A DNA stretch of 64,000 nt from Symbiodinium sp. CCMP2592 (Eukaryota > Sar > Dinophyceae > Suessiales > Symbiodiniaceae): NCBI GenBank assembly GCA_905221615.1, contig CAJNDT010001213.1, positions 999,176 through 1,063,175 of the forward strand. The letters are read 5' to 3'. The translations under genes were made by a program, and so were the position numbers. Shown piece by piece: positions 34,921 through 44,600 of the stretch; the stretch's first letter is position 1; each line of letters opens with the position of its first letter. The notes under the pieces were generated by a model, which saw only the letters and a list, made by a program, of their open reading frames with translations, was not told the DNA's origin and did no database searches.

Positions 34921-35756
34921 GACCCTAAACCCTACACTAGATCCCTTAAGGAGCCCTTTCAGGGATCCTCTAAGTAGACTCTATGGGGGTTTCCGAAAAC
35001 AGGAACCCTAATGTAGTAAGTAGCCTAAATGGTAGGATCCTTCGTATGAGGACCCCAAAATAAGGTACCCCCAATTTTCGGAAAGTCCCTAAAGCCTAAA
35101 CCCTATAGATCCCTCATAGGAACCCAAAGGATCCCTTTCAAGGAACCCTTAGGTACCCCCCAATTTTCGGAAACTTCCAAATCTAGGAGCTGAGTCTGGG
35201 TCTCCTTACAGCAGACCGCTCAGGGACTCCAATATCCCTGAATTAAGGAATATTCCTCAAATCAGATTAGGGATCCTATCATAATTTTAAGGAACATTCC
35301 TTAATTGAGGGATATAGGAGTCCCCCAAACCCTAAACCCTATAGATCCCTTATGATTCCCTGAAAGGAACCCTAGGTACTCCTTAAACAAAGGGATATTG
35401 GAGTCTCTGCGTTCGGGGATCAACAGTGGGGGCGTCGAGCAAGGCTTAACCGTAAGGGTCCAAAGGACCCCAGAATTTGGTACTCGGGTTTAGTTATGTA
35501 TGCTACGTAGTATTTTGGAGAGTCTTTGATAGTAGATATGTAGGTTGGTATTATTTTAGAGAGTTTATGATACTTCGGTACTTGGACCCTAAGGCGTAAG
35601 GTTGAGACTCTGAGATTTCCACGGGTTCGGAGCTGCGCAACTGCTTAAAGACTCCAATATCCGTGAATTAAGTAATATTCCTTAAATCATATTAGGGATC
35701 CTACCATAATTTTACGTATACTTCTTAGTCAAGGGATACTGGGGTCTCTCGGCAAC

Positions 35757-35810
35757 TGAAGGTCCGGAGAATCGTCGGGGCTGGGGGCTGAAGGTAGCAG
35801 TAGCGACATC
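35757..35810 (-). CDS. Candidate exon
   Basis: The frame reads DVATATFSPQPRRFSGP after a CGGAG acceptor. Evidence is weaker than for neighbours. Confidence 0.35.
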
Positions 35811-36189
35811 CTCCGAGGTCAAATTAGGGTTTAGGGATCAGGGCTTAGGTTTTAGGGTTATTCAAACAGGCAACAAAAAACCATCGGCAACACCCGCTCC
35901 GACTATCGATATGCTCGTGGTGATGATGATGATGATGAAGGTGAAGATGAAAGCGATGTCGATATCGTTGATGGCGGTGATGACAGTGATGGACTCCACT
36001 TGCTTTTTATGTCTTATTGGATTGTCTTGTAACGGTATCTTATTACGGCATAGCTCGTCAATGAAAGTCCTAGTATACTACTCTTGTGTAGTGAGTTGTA
36101 TTACTAAGGTATCTTGTACAGGTGTATTATTCGAGTATCTTATTTGAGTGTATTACAATGGTATACTGTTCGAGCATCGTATCATATGC

Positions 36190-36253
36190 TGCTGCTTCGG
36201 CGCTGGCGGTCGTCGTCTCGCTGCAGGAAATAGCGCCGCCAGCTGCCATCGGC
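36190..36253 (-). CDS. Candidate exon
   Basis: The frame includes ADGSWRRYFLQRDDDRQRRS after a GTTCAG acceptor. The donor is unclear. Confidence 0.5.
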
Positions 36254-36380
36254 CTGAACTCATAGAGCACGGCGGTTTAGGGTTTTCAGGGTTTAGGGGT
36301 TTAGGGGGTTCAGAGTCTAAGCTTTAGGGATACTACTTGAGAAGCCCCAAGTTGTAGGAAGTTACTCCAAACAGCCTTAC

Positions 36381-36396
36381 ATGCTAAACTGAACTA
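36381..36396 (-). CDS. 16-nt microexon after the introner-like element
   Basis: It begins after ATCAACAG at the far end of the family F palindrome and ends at a consensus GTAAGG donor. Joined to 36496-36608 it continues the frame as WEYVVQFSM. It appears to be the tail of one ancestral exon split by the repeat. Confidence 0.5.
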
Positions 36397-36498
36397 CTGT
36401 TGATGATAAAAACCCTGCACTATCCATAGTAAGGAATATACCATAATTCCCATAGTTTAGGGTCCTTAAGGTAATGCAGGATTTATATCATCAACCGT
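36396..36498. repeat. Family F palindrome acting as an intron
   Basis: Ends GTTGATGATATAAATCCTGC and the complement. On the minus strand GT is the first pair of one end and AG follows the other end, giving a 99-bp GT-AG intron (36397-36495). Other copies: 48-75 (partial), 27475-27667, 30884-30978 and 62702-62891. Confidence 0.75.
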
Positions 36499-36608
36499 AT
36501 TCCCAATGCCAAGAATCATCGATGCTTCGCCAGAGTTTCTTGTCCTCGCTCACGGTGACGTAGAAGCCTGCGGGCTTGTGCTGGCCAGCCGGCCGGTCAC
36601 CCTCCAAC
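36496..36608 (-). CDS. Candidate exon interrupted by an introner-like element
   Basis: The frame includes PAGFYVTVSEDKKLWRSIDD after a GCTCAG acceptor. It ends at GT, which is the first base pair of a family F palindrome. Phase 1 at the end matches the 16-nt exon beyond the repeat. Confidence 0.65.
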
Positions 36609-36660
36609 CTGAGCATGAAAAGAGCGTGAAAGGTAGGGATTAGATGGGGCCCTAAGTAAG

Positions 36661-36726
36661 AAACCTTGGGTCTTGATTAAGGCACGCTATATGGATCCCA
36701 ATATGTGCGGATTATGGGACCAAGGT
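36661..36726. repeat. Small palindrome (AAACCTTGGGTC)
   Basis: A single 66-bp element with ends AAACCTTGG and the complement. No second copy was noticed. Confidence 0.6.
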
Positions 36727-37110
36727 TTCTTAGTATCAGGTTCCTACACTATCTGGTACGAGGATGTATATTAGAATAAGGTTCTTTAAGGGGTACTATA
36801 AGGGTATTACTATTATTATTACTATTATTAGAATAGGGTCCCTTAACGTTCGAATGAAATCGGAAGTCGTGAGAGCCACGGCTAAATCCAAAGCACACAG
36901 TGGAAACCCAAAGTAAACACCAAGCCCTCCAACCAGCCCACACAACCAATGTAAAGGTTTAGGGTTTTAGGGTTTTAGGGTTTAGGGTGTCCATCCCACA
37001 CAACCGATGTAGGGGCCTCAATAGTTAGAATAGGGTTTGGGGCATATTTTACTCTAGCGACTATAGCTGTAGCTATAAGGAGGAACCCCAAAATAGAAAA
37101 GGTAATTCTT

Positions 37111-37221
37111 CTGTCTGGTTCTTAGTAGGGAATGGGGGAATGGGTTCTTGGGAATGCTTTAGGGTCCTTAAGGAACTATCAAGGGGATCCATTCCCCCAT
37201 TCCCTATTAAGAACCAGACAG
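37111..37221. repeat. Family G palindrome (CTGTCTGGTTCTTAGTAGGG)
   Basis: A 111-bp element with ends over 30 bp long and almost perfect. A degenerate copy spans about 930-1125, where its GTAGGG is a likely splice donor. Confidence 0.85.
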
Positions 37222-37914
37222 TGGGCCCTAAACCCTAAACCCTGTAGACGCCTTAAAGGAACCATTATATAGCACTCTTTACAGGAACCCTGGGAACCCT
37301 TAAAAATACCCTACTTCCCTATATTCAGCAGGCCATCAACCTGAAAGCCAAGTGATGTACAGGAAATGCCAAAACCCAGCCTCAGACCCTCCCTGAAACA
37401 AACCCCAAACCGGCAAGTCATACTATAGGGGCCTTTATAGGGCTACTATAAGGGATCTATAGTACATAGTAGGGTTCTATGATATAGGGGCCTTAATAAT
37501 TAGAATAGGGTTTTGGGGCCCATTATACTCTAGTTATGCCAAGGAACCCCCAAAATAGTATAGGTAACTATTCAGTCCCCCATAGTAAACCTCAAAACAG
37601 AAATCTAACACCTAAGACGCAACACAAGGAAAGTGCAGCCGACGCACTGAACTTTGACTACTTGCTGCTTCGCTTTGACCATGATTTAAAGCTCCGAGAG
37701 GTTGGGGTTTCAAGAAGGATCCACTCACAAACTTCCTGCATAATGGTAAGTAGCATCCTGGGACCACTTCAGATCCCTAAGAAGGCTTGAGCTCGCGGAC
37801 TTTGGGTTTAGACTGTATCTCCAACTTACCTTAGTAGTGTTTTCTCTTGAAGGTTTAAGGTTTTGTAGGGTTTGGGGCTTTAGGGTTTTAGGGTTCAGTA
37901 GGGTTGTCTATTCA

Positions 37915-37992
37915 AGCTGTTGAGTCTGGCATGTAAGAAAGTATGGTTGGCCCACCACTGTACATTGAGCCAACGCTCCCAAGGCCGGCGGG
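37915..37992 (-). CDS. Candidate exon
   Basis: The frame includes PAGLGSVGSMYSGGPTILSY after an ACTCAG acceptor. The lower end is approximate. Confidence 0.5.
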
Positions 37993-39032
37993 CTGAGTAA
38001 AGCCAAACGGAGGGTTTAGGGTTGAGGGTCCAGAGGTTAGGAGTTCAGGGTTGGGGTTTAGGGCTCAGGATTTAGGGTAGAGCCTCCTCATAATTCAGGG
38101 ATGTTCCTTCGATTACATGGAGGCTATGGATTCTTGTTGGAATGTGGTCAAAACCCTCCAAAGGCCGATAAACCCCCATAGATGACGCACTAAACCCCAA
38201 ACCCAACCCCCTAAACAAAATCCTCGACAACCCTATTCAAACAAAACAATGGCCTACTAAAACCACCCTGTGGACACCTTCTAAAACGGCTACAAAAGAC
38301 AGGGATCCTCAATTGAGGGATCCTTTGATGTTCGGAGCGAAGTTCCCATAAGCTTTTCGAGGTCAAGGGACTGCTTCTTGAGAGTTTTAGAGGTAAGGGT
38401 TTTTGGTTTAGGGAGTTAGGGTTCAGGAATTCGGATTTATTGCTTTGGGCTTTGGGGTTTCGGGTGGTTCAGGTTCTGAGTTACGAGCCCTCTTGGAGTC
38501 TGCAAGACGGTACGTCACTCGAAAGACTTGAACAACACCCCGGAAAGTTTCAGCGGAGATCTTTATAGGAGTTACGATTAGGGGGACAAGTAGGCTTAAG
38601 AAGGCTCCCCTTGAAGGGGTCACCCTAATACTACACACCCCATTAAGCTCAGCTTGGCATTTGGTCTTCTGGCTTGCATGGCTTTGGGTTTAGGTTTAGG
38701 GCTTAGGCCTTTTGGCTTTTAGGGATTGGTGCTTCAGGGCTCCGAGTTTGGTTTACGATTTGGGGCCAGATGGAGCAATGTCGAGGGAATGCATTCTGAG
38801 ACTGGAAAAGCCAAAACACCGGAACCGAAACTCGGAAACCCTTTAAACTGGATTCCGGACACCGCAATCTCAGGCTCTGCACCGCAGAAGCTACGAGCCT
38901 CGCTAGACCCCCGACGCGTGACTCCGAAAAGCCGAAGCCATGTACAGCTCAAAAAACCTATTCAGAGGATCATGGGACGTGTAGTAAGTAGGGTTTTAGT
39001 ATCCAGGTAAGCACTAAACCCCTCTAAGCCAA

Positions 39033-39228
39033 CAGTCCCTGTTTTTGCAGGGCCACCTTATTGATAGGGTCTATATCCTCAAGGGCAGAACCCCAAAGCC
39101 CTAAAGCCCCCAAAGCCCCATACCCTAAACCCTAAGAGCACCAAACCCAGCAGTCCCTGTTTTTGCAGGGCCCTAAACCCTAAACCCTAAGCCCCTCTAA
39201 CCCAGCAGTCCCTGTTTTTGCAGGGCCA
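39033..39228. repeat. Three copies of a CCCTG-TTTTTG-CAGGG hairpin
   Basis: CAGTCCCTGTTTTTGCAGGG occurs at 39033, 39151 and 39206. Copies 1 and 3 are preceded by CCCCTCTAA. TTTGCAG could be a plus-strand splice acceptor motif, but no plus-strand exon is apparent. Confidence 0.75.
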
Positions 39229-39247
39229 CCAGCATCTCCGCTTCTAC

Positions 39248-39316
39248 CGCGTCAACCCTGTGGGATGACCCGGAAATGCTTTCTCTCCGGCTTTCCCGGC
39301 CTTCCAAGTCTCCTCC
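39248..39316 (-). CDS. Candidate exon
   Basis: The frame includes ETWKAGKAGEKAFPGHPTGL between a CTTCAG acceptor and a GTAGAAG donor. The three CCCTG-hairpin copies lie just downstream in the intron. Confidence 0.55.
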
Positions 39317-39997
39317 CTGAAGATCCGCTACCTATACTATTTTGGGGGGGGCTTTAGGGTTTTAGGGTTGTGGGGCTTTAGGGTGTCCCTAATTTATTTT
39401 TTAAGGTTTAGGATTTAGGGTTTCTTGTTATCAGCTCATTTAATGACTATTAGAATAGGGTTCCGTTTAAAGGGGTCTATAAAGGCTACGAGAAGGGCTA
39501 CTTTCAGGGTTCATGTAGGGGCCTTCATAATTACCTGTACTATTTTCGGGGTTCGTTATTATAATTATGGTACAATGGACCCCAAAACCTTACTCTAATT
39601 ATCAAGGCCCCTATAGTAAAGCTGTATAGGGCCTGGGGTGAGGGTTTCAGGTTTGGGGTCAGATGCGTGTCCTCCCTAACCATCAGCTAACGCCGTCTAG
39701 GGCCTGTGGTTGGGTTTAGTTTTGGTTTGGGGTTCAGAGGCTGGGGAAAAGTAGAAGCTGAAAGCTGGAACATGATTCTCCTCCGCCCCTGTTTGCTAAA
39801 CCAGCTGCAACACCGCCACTACTCATATCCTTATCCGATGCTCCAACTTTCCGGTGTAAGGGCTTTGAGGTTGGCGGGGGGCTGCAGGAAGGCGCCTCGA
39901 TAATCAGAGTAGGGGTGGTTCCTTGTAAAGGGGTACCATAAGCTTCCTTTTTAAGGGTTCCAGAAGGGTTACCATGAGGCTATCATACTGTTTTAGT

Positions 39998-40035
39998 AGA
40001 GCCGCCTTGATGCAGGCACGGACGAAGAGCTGCGG
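39998..40035 (-). CDS. Candidate short exon
   Basis: The frame reads PQLFVRACIKAAL after a CAAAAG acceptor. The lower boundary is uncertain. A further weak patch (LATVISWLRMKF) is at about 40228-40266. Confidence 0.4.
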
Positions 40036-40299
40036 CTTTTGACTAACCAGTGGTTTTGGGGGGGTTCCCTTGGCTCTTTAGCTCCTTATTTAATAGGGAT
40101 TATCATCATCCCTGGCCCCTTAGCTCCCCCAGTACCGATGGTTTAAAAACCCTAAACCCTAAACCCCAAACCCTAAACCCTAAACCCTAAGCCCTAAACA
40201 GTAGCTCCCACAATATCAAGGGGTTAGCTAGAATTTCATTCGCAGCCAAGAGATCACGGTTGCAAGCTTGAGGGACCCGGAGACTCCAAAACCCCCTTA

Positions 40300-40410
40300 T
40301 CTAAGGAATATACCCTTAAGTCATATTTTGAATGTACCTTCAAGTCATATTATGGATATACCCTTAAGTCATATTCGGAATATACCTTAAGTCATACTAG
40401 GGTTCCGATG
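40300..40410. repeat. Short tandem ATACCTTAAGTCATAT array inside a family B element
   Basis: Four copies of about 25 bp expand one arm of a family B palindrome. Confidence 0.7.
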
Positions 40411-40825
40411 ATATTTGAAGGGGTGGTCCTTCGTTTAGGGCTTTGAAGCCTCTGGAGATCAGGCGTTGTCCAAGATTTTTGGCTTTGAGGTTTCTGTGCT
40501 GAAGGGGTTTAGGGTTTAGGGGTTAAGTTTGGGGTTTAGCTGTCTAGGGATTTCGATCTAGCCATGTCTGCTGGTATACGGTGTCTATAATGTCGGGGCT
40601 GTCACAATTAGAATAGGGCTTTTGGGGTATATGATAGTATACTTCAAGTAAGGAACCGCAATAACATCGGTAATAATCTATTTCGAATTCTACATCAAGC
40701 CCTGACGACACGGGAACTACTCGGGAACACTATCACCAAGTCTTCCGACCGATAGAGTAGGTATGGCAATCTGACTCTGCTTTACGGCGAAAAATATGCA
40801 ATGTCACTCTGCTTGAAGCTTCGAA

Positions 40826-40901
40826 GGCCAAATGTCCCTGCTGTTGAGGGCTGGGCGCACTGCGAGCCTGGGGGGCGCATGGCCAAAACTGCCGCGGCAT
40901 G
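40826..40901 (-). CDS. Candidate exon just downstream of the retrotransposon
   Basis: The frame includes EHAAAVLAMRPPGSQCAQPS. It is the first host exon after the inserted element in transcription order. Boundaries are approximate. Confidence 0.4.
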
Positions 40902-40941
40902 TTCTAAAGACCTTCATGGTTCGAATAGGGCTCTATGCTTA

Positions 40942-40974
40942 AAGGAGCAGGGGACTTAGTAAGGCAACTGTAGA
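40942..40974. repeat. Left part of the family C element split by the retrotransposon
   Basis: GGACTTAGTAAGGCAACTGTAGA matches one arm of family C. The remainder continues at 60534-60606 (GTAGATATATCTACTTGTAA onward), after the duplicated GTAGA. Confidence 0.8.
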
Positions 40975-41228
40975 TGCGTGGGGGATTGATCTCGACTTGG
41001 TTGCTGCTCTCCCCACCAGAGCTGTAATGAATGTAGGTGTGGCTGGCTAGCACTCTCCACAGACTGGACCCTGTCTCTCCCTCTTACTTCCACACGTGCG
41101 ATCCTATGCAGGCAGAACCGGCGGCCGTTCCTTTTGCACTCACTGCCGGCGGCGGTTCGTCTGTGCAACGGGATAGCTCTGATTGCTCAGGATAGAAGAC
41201 ACATATAGCACTTAGCTATGGGCATTGA

Positions 41229-41239
41229 CTTGAGCCAAA
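41229..41239 (-). other. Spliced-leader-like 11-mer in the LTR
   Basis: The minus strand reads TTTGGCTCAAG, identical to the last 11 bases of the dinoflagellate spliced leader as I know it. The same site in the 5' LTR is 60356-60366. Confidence 0.55.
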
Positions 41240-41275
41240 CGTTGCGTTGGCGGTCACATAGAAAGGTAAAGATGA

Positions 41276-41324
41276 GGGATGCGTAGCATGCCCCCTAGAG
41301 TCGAGGGACGCGTAGCGTGCCCCC
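41276..41324 (-). repeat. Two covarying tandem hairpins in the 3' LTR
   Basis: Two 29-bp-spaced copies form the same triloop hairpin: ATGC-GTA-GCAT in the first and ACGC-GTA-GCGT in the second, both extended by GGG/CCC. The T-A to C-G exchange keeps pairing. The same pair is in the 5' LTR at 60403-60451. Confidence 0.75.
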
Positions 41325-41406
41325 TTCTCTTGCACTTTACACGGTCTTGCTCACAGCTCTTATAGTGACACCTTAGAACTTGACAAGGCATCGCAGTCCG
41401 TTCGCA

Positions 41407-41412
41407 CCCCCC
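41407..41412 (-). promoter_or_regulatory. Short polypurine tract
   Basis: Six G residues on the minus strand lie immediately upstream of the 3' LTR, the position of the plus-strand primer in LTR elements. The tract is short compared with usual polypurine tracts. Confidence 0.5.
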
Positions 41413-41658
41413 ATGAGTTGCGTCTCCGACGCTGCTCACCCGGAAGATGGCACGATAGGACAACAGAAAATGTTCCGCCGCAACGTTGACATTGAAAATC
41501 AGAGCTTTGCATCCCAATTAGAAACGTTGTGACACTCATCTACGTCAGTAACGATCCCCTGAAATGACAAACGAATCAGGCGTCACCGAAGAAAGAAGCA
41601 TTCGCGATGGCATTCCATGGGCGAAGCTCAGAGGTCACGAACTGATAGGCGAGGAAGA
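41413..41658 (-). other. 3' untranslated segment of the retrotransposon
   Basis: About 250 nt between the ORF2 stop and the G tract. No further frame or repeat was recognised in it. Confidence 0.6.
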
Positions 41659-44600
41659 TCAGGCGTTGTCTCGCCACCATCTTCGCGTTGACGTAGGATC
41701 GCGTTCCCAGGGCCGGAGGTTCTCCTCTGGATACTGGTTCCTCGGCTTTCCTTTGTCTTTGCCTTTGTTTCGGCCTTTGCCGGCGATGTAGTCGTGGTAG
41801 GAATTGGTGTTCCAGCCACCATGTTGCTCACCTCCGGTTCTTCCACGCCCTTTGGAAGGTCCCTTGGATGAAGAAGCGCTTTCACGTTCCTCCGTAGTGA
41901 CAGGCGTGTCCAGGATGGATGTACCACCTGGAGGAAGATAGTCAGCGGCCGAAATGTGGTGTAGGGCTTCCGTACGCTTGGTCGTCGGGTTTTGCTGTCT
42001 CTCAGCCTTGGATCTGTTCAATCTGTCCATGAAATGCGCAGGCATTTGCACACTGTGGTCCACCAGCAAGCCGATGGTCTGGACTGACTGATCAGAATGA
42101 GTCAGCAGAATACCGACGGGGTCGATGTACAAGAAGTCCACTGGTCCAGTTGGCGTTGGTCGTAGCACTGAGAATTGTTGGTGTCCCGTCACCATTGGAA
42201 TCACCTCGCACAGGACGTTCAGGCAACAAAAGTGCATAGCCTTCACATCTTCATCCCTGTCGCTCTTCAAGTAAGTAGTAGGGTTGAAGTTGTCCCTGCC
42301 AATTCCCATCATGTTGGCTCCCCGTGTAAGTAAAGAAAGCATCTGGTTCGTCCGGAAGCGCTTCAAGGTGTAAGTCCCGTTGGGATCATACTGTTTGAGG
42401 TTCTCAGGTTCCTTGGCAAAGCGAATGATCTCCTCATCAGTCACATCCTTGCTCACACCCGTTTCCCTATCCACTGCCGCCAAAGATCCCCACTTTCCAA
42501 GCACATCATAGCGTTGGCCAAGTGCGAAACTTTCCCTCATCTGAAACAACGGCATAGTCGCCCACTTTGCGAATCCTGACCAAGCCTTGTAGATGGATCT
42601 GCATACCACGTATGCCATGTACGACAGAGCGGTCATGTTCGCGTCAATGCAATGGGCATTTCGCTTTCCAGAATAGTAAGATGGCTGCATGGCGGTACGT
42701 GCAAGTTGTAGCTCAGGATCGATGTTCAAAGACTGGCCGGTAATGAAGACGGGACGACGTTCCTGTGCGATTGCTTCTGGAACTGCGTCATCAAAGTCCT
42801 CTCCAGGCTCGATGTCCATTTCTTCATCAGGTTCCTGTTCTGGATCGTCTTCCGCGATGACAGATGGTTCTGGGATTTCTTCAGGTTCCGCAACGGTCTC
42901 TACCTCCATGGCTTCCTGCTCCTCTTCGGGCGCCTCAGGCACTGCGGCTGCTGCGGCTTCCATTGTCTGAGCAATGAAGTCACTGGGGATCTCCGTAGGA
43001 GTCTCCCGTTGTGGAGAACCTTGGTAATATCCGCTCGAAATGAACTGTGACCAGCAAGACGTGCATCGGGAGAAACATGCTGGAACGATGTTGTAGCATG
43101 CCGGGCATACCCTCATTCTCCGTCCATCCTCGTCTCTGCGTAGGTCTTCGGGTCGCCAATTCTTGATGACAAACTTGATTCCTTTGTCCATGTAGTGATG
43201 CCGAACCGTGTTCTCCCTGTGGGACTCCAGGACAGTCGTGAGGTCACGAATGATCTGCTCCTTGCTTGTGTCGTGGGGTCCAGGAGGCATCTCGCAAAGC
43301 AATTCCATGATCTTGCTTGGCGTTCGGTATCTCTCGAACTCGGGAAGCAACGGTGATGCATTGTAGTCCAACACCAGCTCTTTCTCCAACCTTTCATCGT
43401 AGATCTTTTCCACCAGAGCGAAAGAGTGTGTATCTCGAGGATCAGGGACGCAAAACCATACCTCCTTGACGAAATGGAAAGGTATCGTTCGACCAACGAT
43501 CATGATGCCGCTGTCTGTGATACGTCCATCCTCTCGTGCAAGATCTTGCGATGGGACATGAAGGACCGCCAATGGCATGTGCTTGGCGTCTCGTCCATGT
43601 ACTCGCATCTTGGTCGTTGCGTTCCGGTGATCGAACGGCGCAAACACCCCCCAATAGCTGTGGAGTCTGCCGCCTTGGTTGCCTCGGAACTGGCGCCTAT
43701 GGTCGAAGTCCCCGTCGGGGTCCTCCGAACCAGGCATGATGCCTTGCGTGACAATGGAATCCAAGTTGCGGCATGCCGTAGCGTGGAACGCACCTCCAAG
43801 ACGTTGCAAGAGGGTCATAGATGGAGATATTGCGAACCTGTTCTTGTCCAACTGAAGCAAATTGTTCTGGGGATCTGAGTGCGCAGAGTGACCACTCGTA
43901 GCCCGAACTGCCCATGGCTTCACCCAGCCGTTGCATAGGTTCAGGTACCTCTGGCCATGCCGGCAATGATCGTTGTTCTGGATCTCCGTGATCTGGTCCT
44001 GAACCGATACCAACCTGTTCGAACCTGCTGATCCAAGAACTTCCGTGCCGGGGTCCTTCACTCTCACACCCAGGAACTGCAACCGAATCTTGGCCTTGTT
44101 GCGTTTCGTGGCTGCAATCATGTTCCCCTGGAACAATAGCTGAAGTCTTTCATTGTACACTCTCTTCTTCTGTTGATCATCGGTCCTTGAGACCCCTTCG
44201 GTGATGCGTCTGCTTTCATGGGTCCATAGTGGCTCATGCCTCACCAAGTCTTCGATCATCACGCATCCTCCTTCATCACATTTGATGACACTGTTGAATG
44301 CCACCTGGCACCTGTTGTCAAGCCATTCCGAGCCTGGGCGCCTGGCGATTCTGTGGCGCAAGTCAGATTGGATGCATGATAGCGCCCAATCCGCGTTCAG
44401 TCTGCGCTGACGGGTGATGTTGCGAAGGACAACTTCGTTCACGATGTCCCACCGATTGTTGATGAAGCTTGCACCCTTGGTTGGGATCAGGTCGAGAATC
44501 CCGCACCGGATTGGCCTTCCGCCGCCGATGGATTCATAGCCTGGATTGGTGTAGCTATGAGTGTTTTCATCGTAAGCAAAGCTAGGACGGTCTCCTCGTT

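Larger units (their letters stand above)
40975..41406 (-). repeat. 3' LTR of the retrotransposon
   Basis: It is the downstream copy of the 432-bp LTR, offset by 19,127 bp from the 5' copy. I saw no differences in the lines compared. It is bounded by GTAGA on the host side and a short G tract on the inner side. Confidence 0.95.

Noticed and set aside
40956..41517. Frames of 70-87 codons in the LTR (and at 60053-60593)
   Set aside because: They lie in the LTR on both copies, overlap each other and show no domain. They are more likely chance frames in regulatory sequence.
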